Origin: UBA7359 sp964523895
GTDB lineage: Bacteria > Pseudomonadota > Gammaproteobacteria > Eutrophobiales > Eutrophobiaceae
Assembly (NCBI GenBank): GCA_964523895.1
Contig: CAZGBJ010000003.1
Coordinates: 62,001 to 126,000 of the forward strand
Reading direction: 5' to 3'
Length of the DNA: 64,000 nt
A program made the translations under genes and the position numbers. The notes under the pieces are model-generated. The model was not told the DNA's origin and did not search any database. It saw only the letters and a list, made by a program, of their open reading frames with translations. Positions 16,630 through 26,526 of this stretch are shown here, in pieces; position 1 is the stretch's first letter, and each line of letters opens with the position of its first letter.

Positions 16630-18424
16630 ATTTACGTGAACGCTTTTGTTTGCCTTTAGCACGCTTTCTTTTTTCTGCAGCTGTTTTTCTTTGCTTTTTC
16701 TTTTTTGGTTTTGTCGAAACTTCATTCTTCTCGCCCAATCGCGAGATATTTAATTGTTGCTTCGCCACCCAAACCTTTTTTAAGTCACGGAATAATTCTC
16801 TCGGCATACCGATAGGTAAATCCAGCGTCGAATAACTATCATGTATCGTTACATTCTTGATGTATTGGCTATCAACACCCGCTTCATTAGCAATGGCACC
16901 AACGATGTTGTTAATCTGTACATCATGATTATTTCCGACTTCAATTCGAAAACGTTCCATATCTCGATCAGGACGAGATTGTCTTGGTCTTCTTTCTCTA
17001 TTACCTTGACGTGAAGAATTATCACTATCACGAGAACGATCTTTATTGCGCGAGCGATCATTATTACGTGATTTGTCATTCTTCTCTTTTCTCATCGGTT
17101 TAACAAAAAATGGTTCCGCACCTTGCGATATCTTTGCTAAGGCCGTGGCAATGTCCATTGCCGAATGACCTGATTCAACCTGGTATTCTTCAATGATTGA
17201 ATGAAATAATTCTACCTCTTCATTTTCAAGTGTGTCGCTAATACGTTGTTTGAAGCGTTGAATACGTTCCTGGTTAATTGTTTCCGCCGTAGGCATATGC
17301 ATACGTTCAATTTTTTTGCCAGTCACTTTTTCTATCATGCGCAACAAACGTTGTTCACGATTTGTTACAAATAGAATAGCTTCGCCTACGCGACCTGCCC
17401 TTCCTGTTCGACCGATACGATGTGTATAAGCTTCGGGGTCACTGGGAATATCGAAATTGATTACATGACTGATTCGTTCAACATCTAGACCGCGAGCCGC
17501 TACATCGGTCGCAACTAACATATCCAGTTTCCCAGCTTTTAATCTATTAATTGTTTGTTCTCGTATTCTTTGCGTCAAATCACCATTTAATGCTGTACTG
17601 GCGTAGCCACGCGCTGCTAATTTTTCGGCTAATTCAATTGTTTCAACCTTGGTGCGTACAAAAATAAGTATTGCATTAAACGTCATGCTTTCCAGAATTG
17701 TCGTTAAAGCTTCGAGTTTTTGTCTTCCGTTTACGATCATAAAACGCTGTCGAATCGTATCTGCTGTAATACTCTTTGTTTTAATTGTGACCTGTTCAGG
17801 ATTGTTTAAATATTTTTTGGATATCTTACGAATCTCTGTCGGCATCGTAGCCGAAAATAAAGTAACCTGGCGTTTCGTCGGTAGTTGTTCGAGCACCCAT
17901 TCAACATCATCAATAAAACCCATGCGTAACATTTCATCAGCTTCATCCAGAACCAGAGTTGTTAATTTATCCAGTTTTAATGTGCCACGACGCATATGGT
18001 CCATAACCCGTCCAGGCGTGCCGACAACAACATGCACACCACGTTTGAGTTGGCGTAACTGTACACCGTATTCCTGACCACCATAGATAGGCAAAACATG
18101 AAACCCTTTTAGAAAACCAGCATATTGTTGAAAAGCTTCTGCTACCTGAATTGCTAGCTCACGGGTAGGGGCTAAAACCAGAACTTGTGGCGTAGCCAAC
18201 TTGAGATCAATTTTAGTCAGTATTGGTAATGCAAAGGCCGCTGTCTTACCTGTACCCGTTTGAGCCTGTCCAATAACATCGCGTCCATTCATTACATGAG
18301 GAATAATTTCAGCCTGAATCGGCGAAGGTGTCTCATAACCTACTTTTTTAACTGCCTTCAAAACAGACGCCGATAGCGACAGATCGTCAAACGTCAGATT
18401 GGAAGAATTATCAGTATTGCTCAT
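16613..18424 (-). CDS. deaD: DEAD-box RNA helicase (CsdA/DeaD type)
   Basis: This ATP-dependent RNA helicase acts in cold-shock mRNA unwinding and ribosome assembly. Motifs in order: Q motif (YETPSPIQAEIIPHVMNG), AQTGTGKTAA, PTRELAIQ, DEADEMLRMGF, SATMP, and the C-terminal helicase domain with ATDVAARGLDVERISHV and HRIGRTGRAGR. After residue 430 come a basic, Arg/Asp/Ser-rich linker and a DbpA-like RNA-binding domain (FRIEVGNNHDVQINNIVGAI), as in CsdA. The tail is very Lys/Arg-rich. Length is 603 (E. coli 629). It runs convergently into hisH with a 17-nt overlap. Confidence 0.95.
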   Translation of the reverse strand: MSNTDNSSNLTFDDLSLSASVLKAVKKVGYETPSPIQAEIIPHVMNGRDVIGQAQTGTGKTAAFALPILTKIDLKLATPQVLVLAPTRELAIQVAEAFQQYAGFLKGFHVLPIYGGQEYGVQLRQLKRGVHVVVGTPGRVMDHMRRGTLKLDKLTTLVLDEADEMLRMGFIDDVEWVLEQLPTKRQVTLFSATMPTEIRKISKKYLNNPEQVTIKTKSITADTIRQRFMIVNGRQKLEALTTILESMTFNAILIFVRTKVETIELAEKLAARGYASTALNGDLTQRIREQTINRLKAGKLDMLVATDVAARGLDVERISHVINFDIPSDPEAYTHRIGRTGRAGRVGEAILFVTNREQRLLRMIEKVTGKKIERMHMPTAETINQERIQRFKQRISDTLENEEVELFHSIIEEYQVESGHSAMDIATALAKISQGAEPFFVKPMRKEKNDKSRNNDRSRNKDRSRDSDNSSRQGNRERRPRQSRPDRDMERFRIEVGNNHDVQINNIVGAIANEAGVDSQYIKNVTIHDSYSTLDLPIGMPRELFRDLKKVWVAKQQLNISRLGEKNEVSTKPKKKKQRKTAAEKRKRAKGKQKRSRKSKSSS

Positions 18425-18451
18425 GGAAACTTGCCTTATGGGTGTAGGAAC

Positions 18452-18530
18452 GATAATAACCGCGTTATTATCAGGATTATAGGCTACCCGACAACAAGCG
18501 ACCGCGAAGTATACGGGCTTGCTAGCCCGT
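18452..18530. promoter_or_regulatory. Two palindromes upstream of deaD
   Basis: gataataac-cgc-gttattatc (18452-18472, 9-bp arms) and acgggct-tgct-agcccgt (18513-18530, 7-bp arms) lie in the 170 bp between the purD stop and the deaD start, both genes being on the minus strand. The distal GC-rich one could end purD transcription although no T-run follows; the proximal one would fall in the deaD leader. Leader structures are common for cold-shock genes, but this role is inference. Confidence 0.45.
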
Positions 18531-18594
18531 TACAAGCCTAATATTGTTTGATTAGAGTGATATTTAGCCAAAATTGACTAATCGAAAAATTTTA

Positions 18595-19875
18595 CTACTC
18601 TCTTTCTACTGCCCTATAACCGATATCTTTTCTAAAAAATAGTCCATCATAATTAATATGTTTTAGCGCCTGGTAGGCTTCTTTTTGTGCTACTGTCACT
18701 GTATCGCCTAATCCTGTTACGCATAATACGCGACCACCGGCAGTAACTACTCTATCATTATTGTTTGCAGTACCTGCATGAAACACTTTTACATTTTCAG
18801 AAAAATCAGATTCAAGTCCATTAATAATATCACCTTTACTTGCGCCTTCTGGATAACCTGCTGAAGCTGTAACAACACCCAAGGCTGCTCTTTCATCCCA
18901 TTCAGCAGAACATTGGCCTAATGTACTTTTTGTTGCGGCAAGACAAAGTGAAACCAGATCACTTTTTAAACGCATCATAATTGCTTGTGTTTCCGGATCA
19001 CCGAAGCGGCAATTAAATTCTAAAACTTTCGCTGTATCGTCTTTTGTAATCATAACGCCAGCATATAAAAAACCGGAATAGGTTCTGTCTTCACTCGCCA
19101 TACCCTTTATCGTAGGCATAATAACTTCATCCATTATTCGATCATGCATTGCTGCATCAACTATTGGTGCTGGAGAATAAGCACCCATGCCACCGGTATT
19201 CGGTCCCTTATCACCTTCATCGCGAGCTTTATGATCTTGTGAACTCGCGAGTGGTAGTACATGTTCACCATCCGACATCACGATAAAGCTGGCTTCTTCA
19301 CCTTGCATAAACTCTTCGATAACAACACGATGACCGGCTTCACCAAACTTATTACCAGACAACATATCGTTAACTGTATTAATTGCTTCTTCTTCATTTT
19401 CAGCAATAACAACACCTTTGCCCGCAGCTAAACCATCAGCCTTTATTACAATAGGTGTTGATTTTGATTTGATATATTGAATTGCAGATTCGACCTCGGT
19501 AAAGACGTCGTATTCAGCCGTTGGAATATTATGTCGTTTTAGAAAATCTTTACTAAACGACTTTGAACCTTCAAGTATTGCGCCAGCTTTAGTTGGACCA
19601 AAGCAAGCAAGTCCGGCTTGTTGAAAATCATCAACAATACCTGCAACTAATGGCGCCTCAGGGCCAATAATAGTCAGATCGATTCGTTCTTTTTCAGCAA
19701 ACGCTTTTAACGCATCAATGTCCTCTGCACCAATAGCAACATTCTCACATTTATTTTCAGTCGCCGTTCCGGCATTACCGGGTGCAACATAGACAATATC
19801 AGCTTGATCAGACTGTGCCGCTTTCCATGCCAAAGCATGTTCACGACCACCACCACCGACAATGAGTATTTTCAT
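18595..19875 (-). CDS. purD: Phosphoribosylamine-glycine ligase
   Basis: PurD (GAR synthetase) joins glycine to phosphoribosylamine in purine synthesis. The 426-residue protein opens with MKILIVGGGGREHALAWK, and its ATP-grasp domain contains IVIKADGLAAGKGVVIAEN, the QDHKARDEGDKGPNTGGMGAYSPAP block and the metal-binding VLEFNCRFGDPETQ. Length agrees with E. coli (429). It lies downstream of purH on the same strand, but a 194-bp gap holding a repeat element separates them, so co-transcription is uncertain. Confidence 0.97.
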   Translation of the reverse strand: MKILIVGGGGREHALAWKAAQSDQADIVYVAPGNAGTATENKCENVAIGAEDIDALKAFAEKERIDLTIIGPEAPLVAGIVDDFQQAGLACFGPTKAGAILEGSKSFSKDFLKRHNIPTAEYDVFTEVESAIQYIKSKSTPIVIKADGLAAGKGVVIAENEEEAINTVNDMLSGNKFGEAGHRVVIEEFMQGEEASFIVMSDGEHVLPLASSQDHKARDEGDKGPNTGGMGAYSPAPIVDAAMHDRIMDEVIMPTIKGMASEDRTYSGFLYAGVMITKDDTAKVLEFNCRFGDPETQAIMMRLKSDLVSLCLAATKSTLGQCSAEWDERAALGVVTASAGYPEGASKGDIINGLESDFSENVKVFHAGTANNNDRVVTAGGRVLCVTGLGDTVTVAQKEAYQALKHINYDGLFFRKDIGYRAVERE

Positions 19876-19944
19876 ATAAAACTCTTATGTTTACATATTG
19901 ACTGACGGAGTAGATTTTTTGTTAATTCGAGACGCAATCATGAG

Positions 19945-19996
19945 TGAGCACGGACGACTACATGGATGTAGTCGGTAGAGCGACGCAGGATGCCAA
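19945..19996 (+). repeat. Palindromic repeat core with CATGGATG centre (copy C)
   Basis: The sequence around ctacatggatgtag (19958-19971), followed by the trailer GGTAGAGCGACGCAGGA and TGCCAAAGCCGA, matches copies at 15190-15235 and, inverted, 13785-13815. It fills part of the 194-bp gap between purH and purD. Outer arms are weak here (gcaatc at 19934 with gattgc near 20037). Confidence 0.65.
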
Positions 19997-20069
19997 AGCC
20001 GAATTTATTCATTAATAAACCAGTAGCGCAGCGAAGATTGCAACAAAGAAGTAACAAAAAATATGCCCG

Positions 20070-21632
20070 TCAGTGGAGGAAGTGGCGTATACCGGTATAC
20101 ACCATTGCTATATCATGTTCGTCAGCCGCCGCTATTACTTCATCATCTCTCATAGAACCACCGGGCTGAATAACTGCCTTAATACCTACTTCTGCTGCTG
20201 AGTCAAGGCCATCTCTAAATGGAAAGAACGCATCGGATGCCATTACTGATCCGGCTACTTCCAGCTTTTCATCTTCTGCTTTAATGGCAGCAATACGAGC
20301 ACTATAAATACGGCTCATTTGTCCTGCACCTATTCCAATCGTTTGATTATTTTTGGCGTAGATAATGGCATTTGACTTCACGTACTTAACAACATGCCAT
20401 GCAAAAACCATATCATTTAATTCCTGTTCAGTCGGTGCTCGCTTTGTCACCACTTTTAAATCATCTTTTGTAATCATTCCCTGATCATTATCCTGCACCA
20501 GTAAACCACCACTGACTCGTTTCATATTTAATTGATGTATCGCACCCTGACGATGACCACACTCAAGTAAACGCACACCTTTTTTATTTGCAATAATATC
20601 AATACATTCAGGTGCAATAGTTGGTGCAATAATCACTTCTACAAATTGACGTTCGACAATCGCTTTTGCTGTTTCAACATCAAGCTCCTTATTAAAGGCA
20701 ATAATGCCACCAAATGCAGATGTCGGATCGGTTGCATAAGCTTTGTCATATGCTTCAAGAACCGAACTACCTATTGCGACGCCACAGGGGTTTGCATGTT
20801 TAACAATAACACACGCCGTCTCTTCAAAAGATAGAACGCATTCCAATGCGGCATCAGTATCTGCAATATTATTATAAGAAAGTTCTTTGCCTTGAATTTG
20901 TTTCGCGCTCGCTAATGTTCCTGCAGGAGAATTTGGTTCAGTATAAAACGCTGCCGTCTGGTGCGGGTTTTCACCATAACGTAATTCCTGTCGTTTTTTA
21001 AACTGTGTGGAATAAGTTAACGGGTATTCCAACGGTTCTTTAGATTCATTAAATGCGCCGAGATAGTTTGAAACATTGGCATCATAGTTTGCTGTATGTG
21101 AAAATACTTTTTGTGCTAAACGAAACCGCGTTTCATCGCCAACACTTTGATTATTTTCTTTCAGTTCTGTTAGTACAACATCATAGTCTACTGTATCGAC
21201 AACAACAGCAACAGAAGCATGGTTTTTAGCAGCTGAACGCAACATAGCAGGACCGCCAATATCGATATTTTCGATTGCTTCTGCGAATGTACAATCTGCT
21301 TTACTCACTGTCTGTTCAAACGGATACAAATTAACAACAACCAGATCGATTTCATCAATACTATGTTGCTGCATCACTTCATTATCCGTTCCGCGTCGCC
21401 CTAAAAGTCCACCATGAATTTTCGGATGCAACGTTTTAACGCGACCATCCATCATTTCTGGAAAGCCGGTATAGTCAGAGACCTCAACTACATTAATATT
21501 ATTTTCAGCCAGGAGTTTTGCTGTGCCACCAGTAGAAAGTATTTCTATACCAAGTTCATTTATGCTCTCACAAAATTCAACTATTCCTTCTTTATCTGAA
21601 ACACTAACTAACGCACGTTTAACTTTCGTCAT
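20070..21632 (-). CDS. purH: Bifunctional AICAR formyltransferase / IMP cyclohydrolase
   Basis: PurH does the last two steps of IMP synthesis. The N-terminal MGS-like cyclohydrolase domain begins VKRALVSVSDKEGIVEFCES and contains ILSTGGTAKLL and FPEMMDGRVKTLHPKIHGG. The formyltransferase domain follows from about residue 200, with KKRQELRYGENPHQTAAFY, VIVKHANPCGVA, KYVKSNAIIYAKNNQTIGIGAGQMSR and SDAFFPFRDGLDSAAEVG. Length 520 is close to E. coli (529). fis and dusB lie upstream on the same strand, the typical order dusB-fis-purH-purD. Confidence 0.97.
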   Translation of the reverse strand: MTKVKRALVSVSDKEGIVEFCESINELGIEILSTGGTAKLLAENNINVVEVSDYTGFPEMMDGRVKTLHPKIHGGLLGRRGTDNEVMQQHSIDEIDLVVVNLYPFEQTVSKADCTFAEAIENIDIGGPAMLRSAAKNHASVAVVVDTVDYDVVLTELKENNQSVGDETRFRLAQKVFSHTANYDANVSNYLGAFNESKEPLEYPLTYSTQFKKRQELRYGENPHQTAAFYTEPNSPAGTLASAKQIQGKELSYNNIADTDAALECVLSFEETACVIVKHANPCGVAIGSSVLEAYDKAYATDPTSAFGGIIAFNKELDVETAKAIVERQFVEVIIAPTIAPECIDIIANKKGVRLLECGHRQGAIHQLNMKRVSGGLLVQDNDQGMITKDDLKVVTKRAPTEQELNDMVFAWHVVKYVKSNAIIYAKNNQTIGIGAGQMSRIYSARIAAIKAEDEKLEVAGSVMASDAFFPFRDGLDSAAEVGIKAVIQPGGSMRDDEVIAAADEHDIAMVYTGIRHFLH

Positions 21633-21697
21633 TTATAATTCCTTAAATTTACAAATCACTAAAGGGCTTTTAAAAACAGTAACTTTTAGCAACCCTT

Positions 21698-21979
21698 TTA
21701 ATCAAGACCATACTTTTTTAACCTATTACGCAAGGTAACGCGATTCAAGCCCAGTATTTGTGCAGCATGGGTGATATTGCCTTGTGTGTACTTCATTACA
21801 ACATCAAAAAAAGGTTTTTCTACTTCTTCAAGAAACAAGGCATGAAGGTTACCTGCCTCATGGCCATCAAGATCTTCAAAATAAGTTTCCATTGCTCTTT
21901 GTACATTATCTGCCAAACATTTTTCCGGTGATTCTCCACGATCAGTAGCCGTTTGTTTTTTAATTTTTGTTTTGATCAT
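21698..21979 (-). CDS. fis: DNA-binding protein Fis
   Basis: Fis is a homodimeric nucleoid protein that bends DNA and tunes rRNA and many growth-phase promoters. The 93-residue protein has the C-terminal helix-turn-helix YTQGNITHAAQILGLNRVTLRNRLKKYGLD, nearly identical to the family consensus, and an ExPFF-like region (EEVEKPFFDVVMK) before it. Its ATG overlaps the dusB stop by 4 nt, reproducing the widespread dusB-fis operon. Length is slightly below E. coli (98) because the N-terminal arm differs. Confidence 0.96.
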   Translation of the reverse strand: MIKTKIKKQTATDRGESPEKCLADNVQRAMETYFEDLDGHEAGNLHALFLEEVEKPFFDVVMKYTQGNITHAAQILGLNRVTLRNRLKKYGLD

Positions 21980-22953
21980 GCTGCTAATACTTGCTGCTCA
22001 TTAAAAAAATGTTTTAATGCTGATAATTGCCTACTTGCTGAATCAATTCGATTTATAACTGATCGAAATACATTCGCATTATGCTGTTGTTTGCAATACC
22101 AACTGATATGTTTACGTGCAATACGTACACCCTGAACTTCTCCATAAAATTCATGCAAGTTTGTCACGTGTTTAATCAAAGTATCACAAATTTCATTGGC
22201 ATCCGGTGATTTAAGTTTTTCGCCTGTCTTTAGGTAATGATTTATTTCCCGAAAAATCCATGGATTCCCCTGTGCTGCCCTTCCTATCATAATCGCATCT
22301 ACGTTATATATTCTTAGTATTTCCGCTGCAATTTCCGGCGTATTTATATCCCCATTGGCAATAACTGGAATTACAGTTTTCGCCTTTATTTCTCCCGCCG
22401 TTTCGTGCTCCGCCATACCGGTAAAAGCACAAGCACGCGTCCTTCCATGAACTGTGAGCGCCTGAATGCCCGAAGACTCTGCAATTTGTGCAATCTTCAC
22501 CGCATTACGATTTGATTTATCCCAACCTGTCCTGATCTTTAAAGTCACCGGCACATCTACCGCATTGACCACTGATGTAAGAATATTTGCAACTAACCGC
22601 TCATCTCTTAACAAGGCAGAGCCAGCCATGACATTACATACCTTTTTAGCAGGGCAGCCCATATTGATATCGATGATTTGCGCACCATGCTCAACATTAA
22701 ATTTTGCAGCCATAGCCATTTGTTGTGGATCGGCACCAGCAATCTGTACAGCCCTTGGTTCTGGCTCACCACTATGGTTCAGGCGAAGTTGCGTCTTCCG
22801 AGTATGAAATAGCGCTGGATTCGATGTAACCATCTCGGAAATAACCAGACCTGCGCCCAGCTCCCTACAAAGCAACCTGAAAGGCTGATCAGTAACGCCC
22901 GCCATTGGTGCAAGCACCAAATTATTTTTAAGAATATAAGAACCTATAAACAT
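21976..22953 (-). CDS. dusB: tRNA-dihydrouridine synthase B
   Basis: DusB is an FMN enzyme that reduces uridine to dihydrouridine in tRNA. The TIM-barrel starts with LAPMAGVTDQPFRLLCRELG, the catalytic cysteine lies in NMGCPAKKVCNVMAGSALL, and the FMN-phosphate region is IMIGRAAQGNPWIFREI. Length 325 matches E. coli (321). It is the first gene of the dusB-fis unit with a 266-bp upstream region, where fis-type growth control is expected in this family of operons. Confidence 0.96.
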   Translation of the reverse strand: MFIGSYILKNNLVLAPMAGVTDQPFRLLCRELGAGLVISEMVTSNPALFHTRKTQLRLNHSGEPEPRAVQIAGADPQQMAMAAKFNVEHGAQIIDINMGCPAKKVCNVMAGSALLRDERLVANILTSVVNAVDVPVTLKIRTGWDKSNRNAVKIAQIAESSGIQALTVHGRTRACAFTGMAEHETAGEIKAKTVIPVIANGDINTPEIAAEILRIYNVDAIMIGRAAQGNPWIFREINHYLKTGEKLKSPDANEICDTLIKHVTNLHEFYGEVQGVRIARKHISWYCKQQHNANVFRSVINRIDSASRQLSALKHFFNEQQVLAA

Positions 22954-23011
22954 GAAACCACTACACTTGAATGGGAAGAACTCGTTTTTTAAGCTTATAA
23001 TAACGGACTAC

Positions 23012-23025
23012 CTTTACATGTAAAG
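23012..23025. promoter_or_regulatory. 14-bp perfect palindrome upstream of dusB-fis
   Basis: ctttacatgtaaag is a perfect palindrome 59 bp before the dusB start, inside the AT-rich 266-bp region separating dusB from the DUF3426 gene. It could be a repressor or global-regulator site. Inverted ccaattttt / aaaattggg also occurs at about 23081 and 23152. Function is inferred from position only; nothing else was recognised in this gap. Confidence 0.35.
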
Positions 23026-23219
23026 CAGCTTATTCTTGTATCAATTCAGTGTATCCGGTAACTGCTTAGATTGTGTCCAATTTTTGTGATTACAAAGAAA
23101 AAGCGCGGAGTTTATAAGCATAAATGAGCACTTTTGATGCCGTTATCGCGAAAATTGGGCATGAGCTGAGTAGTTACCTTATTTTTAACGAATAAAATCA
23201 GTAACTTTAACCGTTGATT

Positions 23220-24221
23220 TTATAGAAAACGAAACTCAAAACTGACAGCGCCTGATGTTGGGCCACTCACTTCCAGAACAAAATAGACCGGCGAGTTAAC
23301 AGGCATACCTTTATCAATTTCAATACTGCTATCCAAGTAATCATTTGGCTCAAATTCCCGGTAACCTAACAAAGAACCTGAGGTATCAAACAAGGTAAGT
23401 TGCACGCGTGGATAGGGTTGACGGATGGGTAATTCATTTTTCATTGCAGCATTAACCAGCAAGGCATCCTGATAGTCCGGATGCAAACGAACATCACGAT
23501 TAACTAATTTAATCGCTCTGGTATCACGTTGGCGGATCAATCTGCAATCGAATTCTTTACATAGCTGCTTAGCGTATGGCATTAATTCAGGATATTCCAG
23601 CAAAACTCTGTCACGATTAAACCAACCTAGCTGTAATAAAATTATTAGCAGTCCTAAAAAACTGGCAGTTGTCCAAAAAACAGACAATATCCAGCTGCCA
23701 CTCCTCTTGACAGGCTCTTCTTGTAAAAGCTCTGCATCATCAGGAAAATCATAATGCGTATCCAATACTGGCTTATCTTCTAGTTCGGCTTTTTTGGATT
23801 CAATTGGCTCACTATTTATGTCACTTCTAATCTCTTCAACCGGGGGGGGAATACCAAGCTCTCCAATCGCCGTTTCCAATTCCTGATCTGTGTCAATTTC
23901 GTTCGTGCTTATTAATACATCTTGTTCAAGATCAATATTTTTTGGCTCTGGAGTTTCTCGAATATAAAATTGGGGCTCTACTTCCAGTTCCGGTTCCGGC
24001 TCTAGTTTTATTTCGGGTTCTTGCTCCAGTTCTGGCTCTAGTCCTGGCTCAAGTTGAATATCATTAAGAATTTTTTCATTTGATAATGGATCATCGTGTA
24101 AACGTTCCATCGCATTAAACTGTTTATGACAAAAACCACATCGAACTTGTCCTGATGCGGCGGCAAGATGCTCCGCATAGATCTGAAATTGTCTTGTGCA
24201 ACCTGGGCAAACTGTAAACAT
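23220..24221 (-). CDS. Zinc-ribbon, DUF3426 membrane protein
   Basis: The 333-residue protein starts at ATG 24221, which overlaps the prmA stop by one base (TAATG). Residues 1-40 form an MJ0042-type zinc ribbon: CPGC, about 20 residues, then CGFC. Next comes a long acidic Glu/Pro/Leu-rich low-complexity stretch (repeats like EPELEQEPE), then one transmembrane helix (ILSVFWTTASFLGLLIILLQ) and a C-terminal DUF3426 domain. The layout predicts a cytoplasmic zinc finger and a periplasmic DUF3426 domain. It is a usual neighbour of prmA in proteobacteria; the function is not known. Confidence 0.85.
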   Translation of the reverse strand: MFTVCPGCTRQFQIYAEHLAAASGQVRCGFCHKQFNAMERLHDDPLSNEKILNDIQLEPGLEPELEQEPEIKLEPEPELEVEPQFYIRETPEPKNIDLEQDVLISTNEIDTDQELETAIGELGIPPPVEEIRSDINSEPIESKKAELEDKPVLDTHYDFPDDAELLQEEPVKRSGSWILSVFWTTASFLGLLIILLQLGWFNRDRVLLEYPELMPYAKQLCKEFDCRLIRQRDTRAIKLVNRDVRLHPDYQDALLVNAAMKNELPIRQPYPRVQLTLFDTSGSLLGYREFEPNDYLDSSIEIDKGMPVNSPVYFVLEVSGPTSGAVSFEFRFL

Positions 24222-25099
24222 TAAGTTTTGACCCCGTGTAAGCGCGTCCACTCTGAATTAAAAACAGGTTCGTCCATATTAAAACATGATGTGTAAGCTG
24301 CCAAACATTCTTCCGCCTGAACATGAAGTAAGCCAGATAAAATAATATCCCCTCCTGATTTTGTCAGGGCTGAAAATTTTTCAATTAAATCTTTTAACGG
24401 GTTCATTAATATATTGGCAACTAAAATATCTGCTACAGGAAGAGAGATATTATCAACATGATCAACAATAATTTTTTCAGACAATTTATTTCGACTTATG
24501 TTTTCCCTTGCGGCTTGCAAAGCCTGTTCATCTATATCAACAGCATAGACCTGTTTCGCACCGAGTAAAGCAGCCACCATTGCAAGAATTCCGGATCCAC
24601 AACCATAGTCGATCACAATTTTATCAGCCAGTTCATTCTCTGCCAGCCATTCAATGCATAAAGATGTAGTCGGATGCGAGCCGGTACCGAAAGCTAAACC
24701 AGGATCAAGAATAAGTGTGGGAATATTATCTTCTGGTGGCTCACACCAACTCGGGGAAATACAAACGCGGTTTGAAAAAAGCAGTGGTTGGTGTGCAGAC
24801 TTGAATTCACTAACCCAATCTTTATCTTTTATTAATTCAATTTTATGGCTGAAAATATTATCGGCACCAATACGATCACGTAAACAAACTAACATAATAT
24901 CGAGATCTGAATCGGGATGAAGCAAAGCAATCAGTCGTGTTTTATCCCAGAGTTTTTTAGTTTCAGTTTCTGCATCAAATACAGGCTCATCACTCGATGC
25001 GGTTAAAGTAACCGAGATAGCACCAAACTGTTCAAGTAATTCTGATAACTCTTCAGCCTGAGCTTGATGGGTTTCAAGTTCAAGTTGGAGCCAGCTCAT
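24221..25099 (-). CDS. prmA: Ribosomal protein L11 methyltransferase
   Basis: PrmA trimethylates ribosomal protein L11 using S-adenosylmethionine. The 292-residue protein has the N-terminal L11-recognition domain starting MSWLQLELETHQAQAEELSE, then the methyltransferase domain with LILDPGLAFGTGSHPTT, the AdoMet-binding VIDYGCGSGILAMVAALLGA, and the post-motif LVANILMNPL. Length equals E. coli (293). Its start overlaps the accC stop by one base and its stop overlaps the DUF3426 start, so the three genes are coupled. Confidence 0.96.
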   Translation of the reverse strand: MSWLQLELETHQAQAEELSELLEQFGAISVTLTASSDEPVFDAETETKKLWDKTRLIALLHPDSDLDIMLVCLRDRIGADNIFSHKIELIKDKDWVSEFKSAHQPLLFSNRVCISPSWCEPPEDNIPTLILDPGLAFGTGSHPTTSLCIEWLAENELADKIVIDYGCGSGILAMVAALLGAKQVYAVDIDEQALQAARENISRNKLSEKIIVDHVDNISLPVADILVANILMNPLKDLIEKFSALTKSGGDIILSGLLHVQAEECLAAYTSCFNMDEPVFNSEWTRLHGVKT

Positions 25100-26442
25100 T
25101 ATTTTATTCCGAGTTTAGTCTCCAAATAATGAATATCTGTTCCACCTGTCATAAAGGCGGTATCTTTAACAAGCTTTTGGTGTAGCGGGATATTGGTTTT
25201 AATACCATCAATCACGATTTCGGATAAAGCCATTGATAAGCGACTTAAAGCAAGTTCTCTTGTTTCAGCGTGGGCGATTAATTTACCAATCATGGAATCA
25301 TAATGAGGCGGCACTTTATAACCTTGATAAACATGAGTATCGACTCGAATACCAAAACCTCCTGGCGGATGATAGTGTTCAATCGTTCCTGGAGAGGGCA
25401 TAAAGTTTTCCGGGTCTTCAGCATTTATACGGCATTCCATTGCATGGCCGTTTATTTTTATATCTTCTTGTTTATAGCTTAATGGTAAACCACTGGCGAT
25501 GCGTAATTGTTCTTTAACGATATCAACACCGGTGATCATTTCAGTAACCGGGTGCTCAACTTGAACGCGGGTATTCATTTCAATGAAATAAAATTCACCA
25601 TCTTCATAAAGAAACTCAAACGTGCCTGCACCACGATAAGAAATTGACTTACATGCTTCAACACAACGTTCGCCTATTTTCTTTCTGGTTTTTTCATCTA
25701 AGCCTGGTGCTGGTGCCTCTTCAATGACCTTCTGATGACGCCGTTGCATTGAGCAATCACGTTCACCCAGATAAATAACATTACCGTGCTCATCTGCAAG
25801 TATTTGTATTTCTATATGGCGAGGATGCCCAAGAAATTTCTCCATATAAATAACATCATTACCAAATGTTACCGCTGCCTCCGCGCGGGTTAATGAAACC
25901 GATTTAAGTAAATTAGCCTCGCTATGCACGACGCGCATACCACGTCCGCCACCACCACCAGACGCTTTAATTATTATCGGATAACCAATTTTTTTTGCCG
26001 TCTTTATTAATGTTTCCGGATCTTCGCCTAAGGGTCCATCTGATCCAGGCACGCAGGGAACACCTGCTTTTTTCATCGCATTAATCGCCGAAACTTTGTC
26101 GCCCATTAAACGAATGGTCTCTGCTTTAGGCCCGATAAAAACAAAACCACTTTGCTCTACACGTTCAGCAAAATCAGCATTCTCGGAAAGGAAGCCATAA
26201 CCGGGATGTATCGCCACCGCGTCGGTTACTTCAGCCGCACTAATTACGGCAGGAATGTTTAAATAACTCTCTGTTGATGATGCGGGACCAATACAAACAG
26301 ACTCGTCAGAAAGCAAGACATGTTTCAGATCACGATCAGCTTCAGAATAGGCAGCAACTGTTTTAATGCCCAACTCTTTACATGCTCGCAAAACTCTAAG
26401 GGCAATCTCACCCCGGTTAGCAATAACAACTTTATCTAACAT
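25099..26442 (-). CDS. accC: Acetyl-CoA carboxylase, biotin carboxylase subunit
   Basis: AccC carboxylates the biotin on AccB using ATP and bicarbonate, the first half-reaction of fatty-acid synthesis. The 447-residue protein has VVIANRGEIALRVLRACKELG at the start, HPGYGFLSENADFA, the ATP-grasp glycine loop KASGGGGGRGMRVV, and the active-site segment EMNTRVQVEHPVTEM. Length matches E. coli (449). It follows accB after 83 bp and is fused by overlap to prmA. Confidence 0.97.
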   Translation of the reverse strand: MLDKVVIANRGEIALRVLRACKELGIKTVAAYSEADRDLKHVLLSDESVCIGPASSTESYLNIPAVISAAEVTDAVAIHPGYGFLSENADFAERVEQSGFVFIGPKAETIRLMGDKVSAINAMKKAGVPCVPGSDGPLGEDPETLIKTAKKIGYPIIIKASGGGGGRGMRVVHSEANLLKSVSLTRAEAAVTFGNDVIYMEKFLGHPRHIEIQILADEHGNVIYLGERDCSMQRRHQKVIEEAPAPGLDEKTRKKIGERCVEACKSISYRGAGTFEFLYEDGEFYFIEMNTRVQVEHPVTEMITGVDIVKEQLRIASGLPLSYKQEDIKINGHAMECRINAEDPENFMPSPGTIEHYHPPGGFGIRVDTHVYQGYKVPPHYDSMIGKLIAHAETRELALSRLSMALSEIVIDGIKTNIPLHQKLVKDTAFMTGGTDIHYLETKLGIK

Positions 26443-26526
26443 TAATAAAAATACTCTATAAATTCAGTTTATGAATAAACGGTCACACACGTTTTTATTA
26501 TTTAGAACACCTATAAAAATGTTCTA

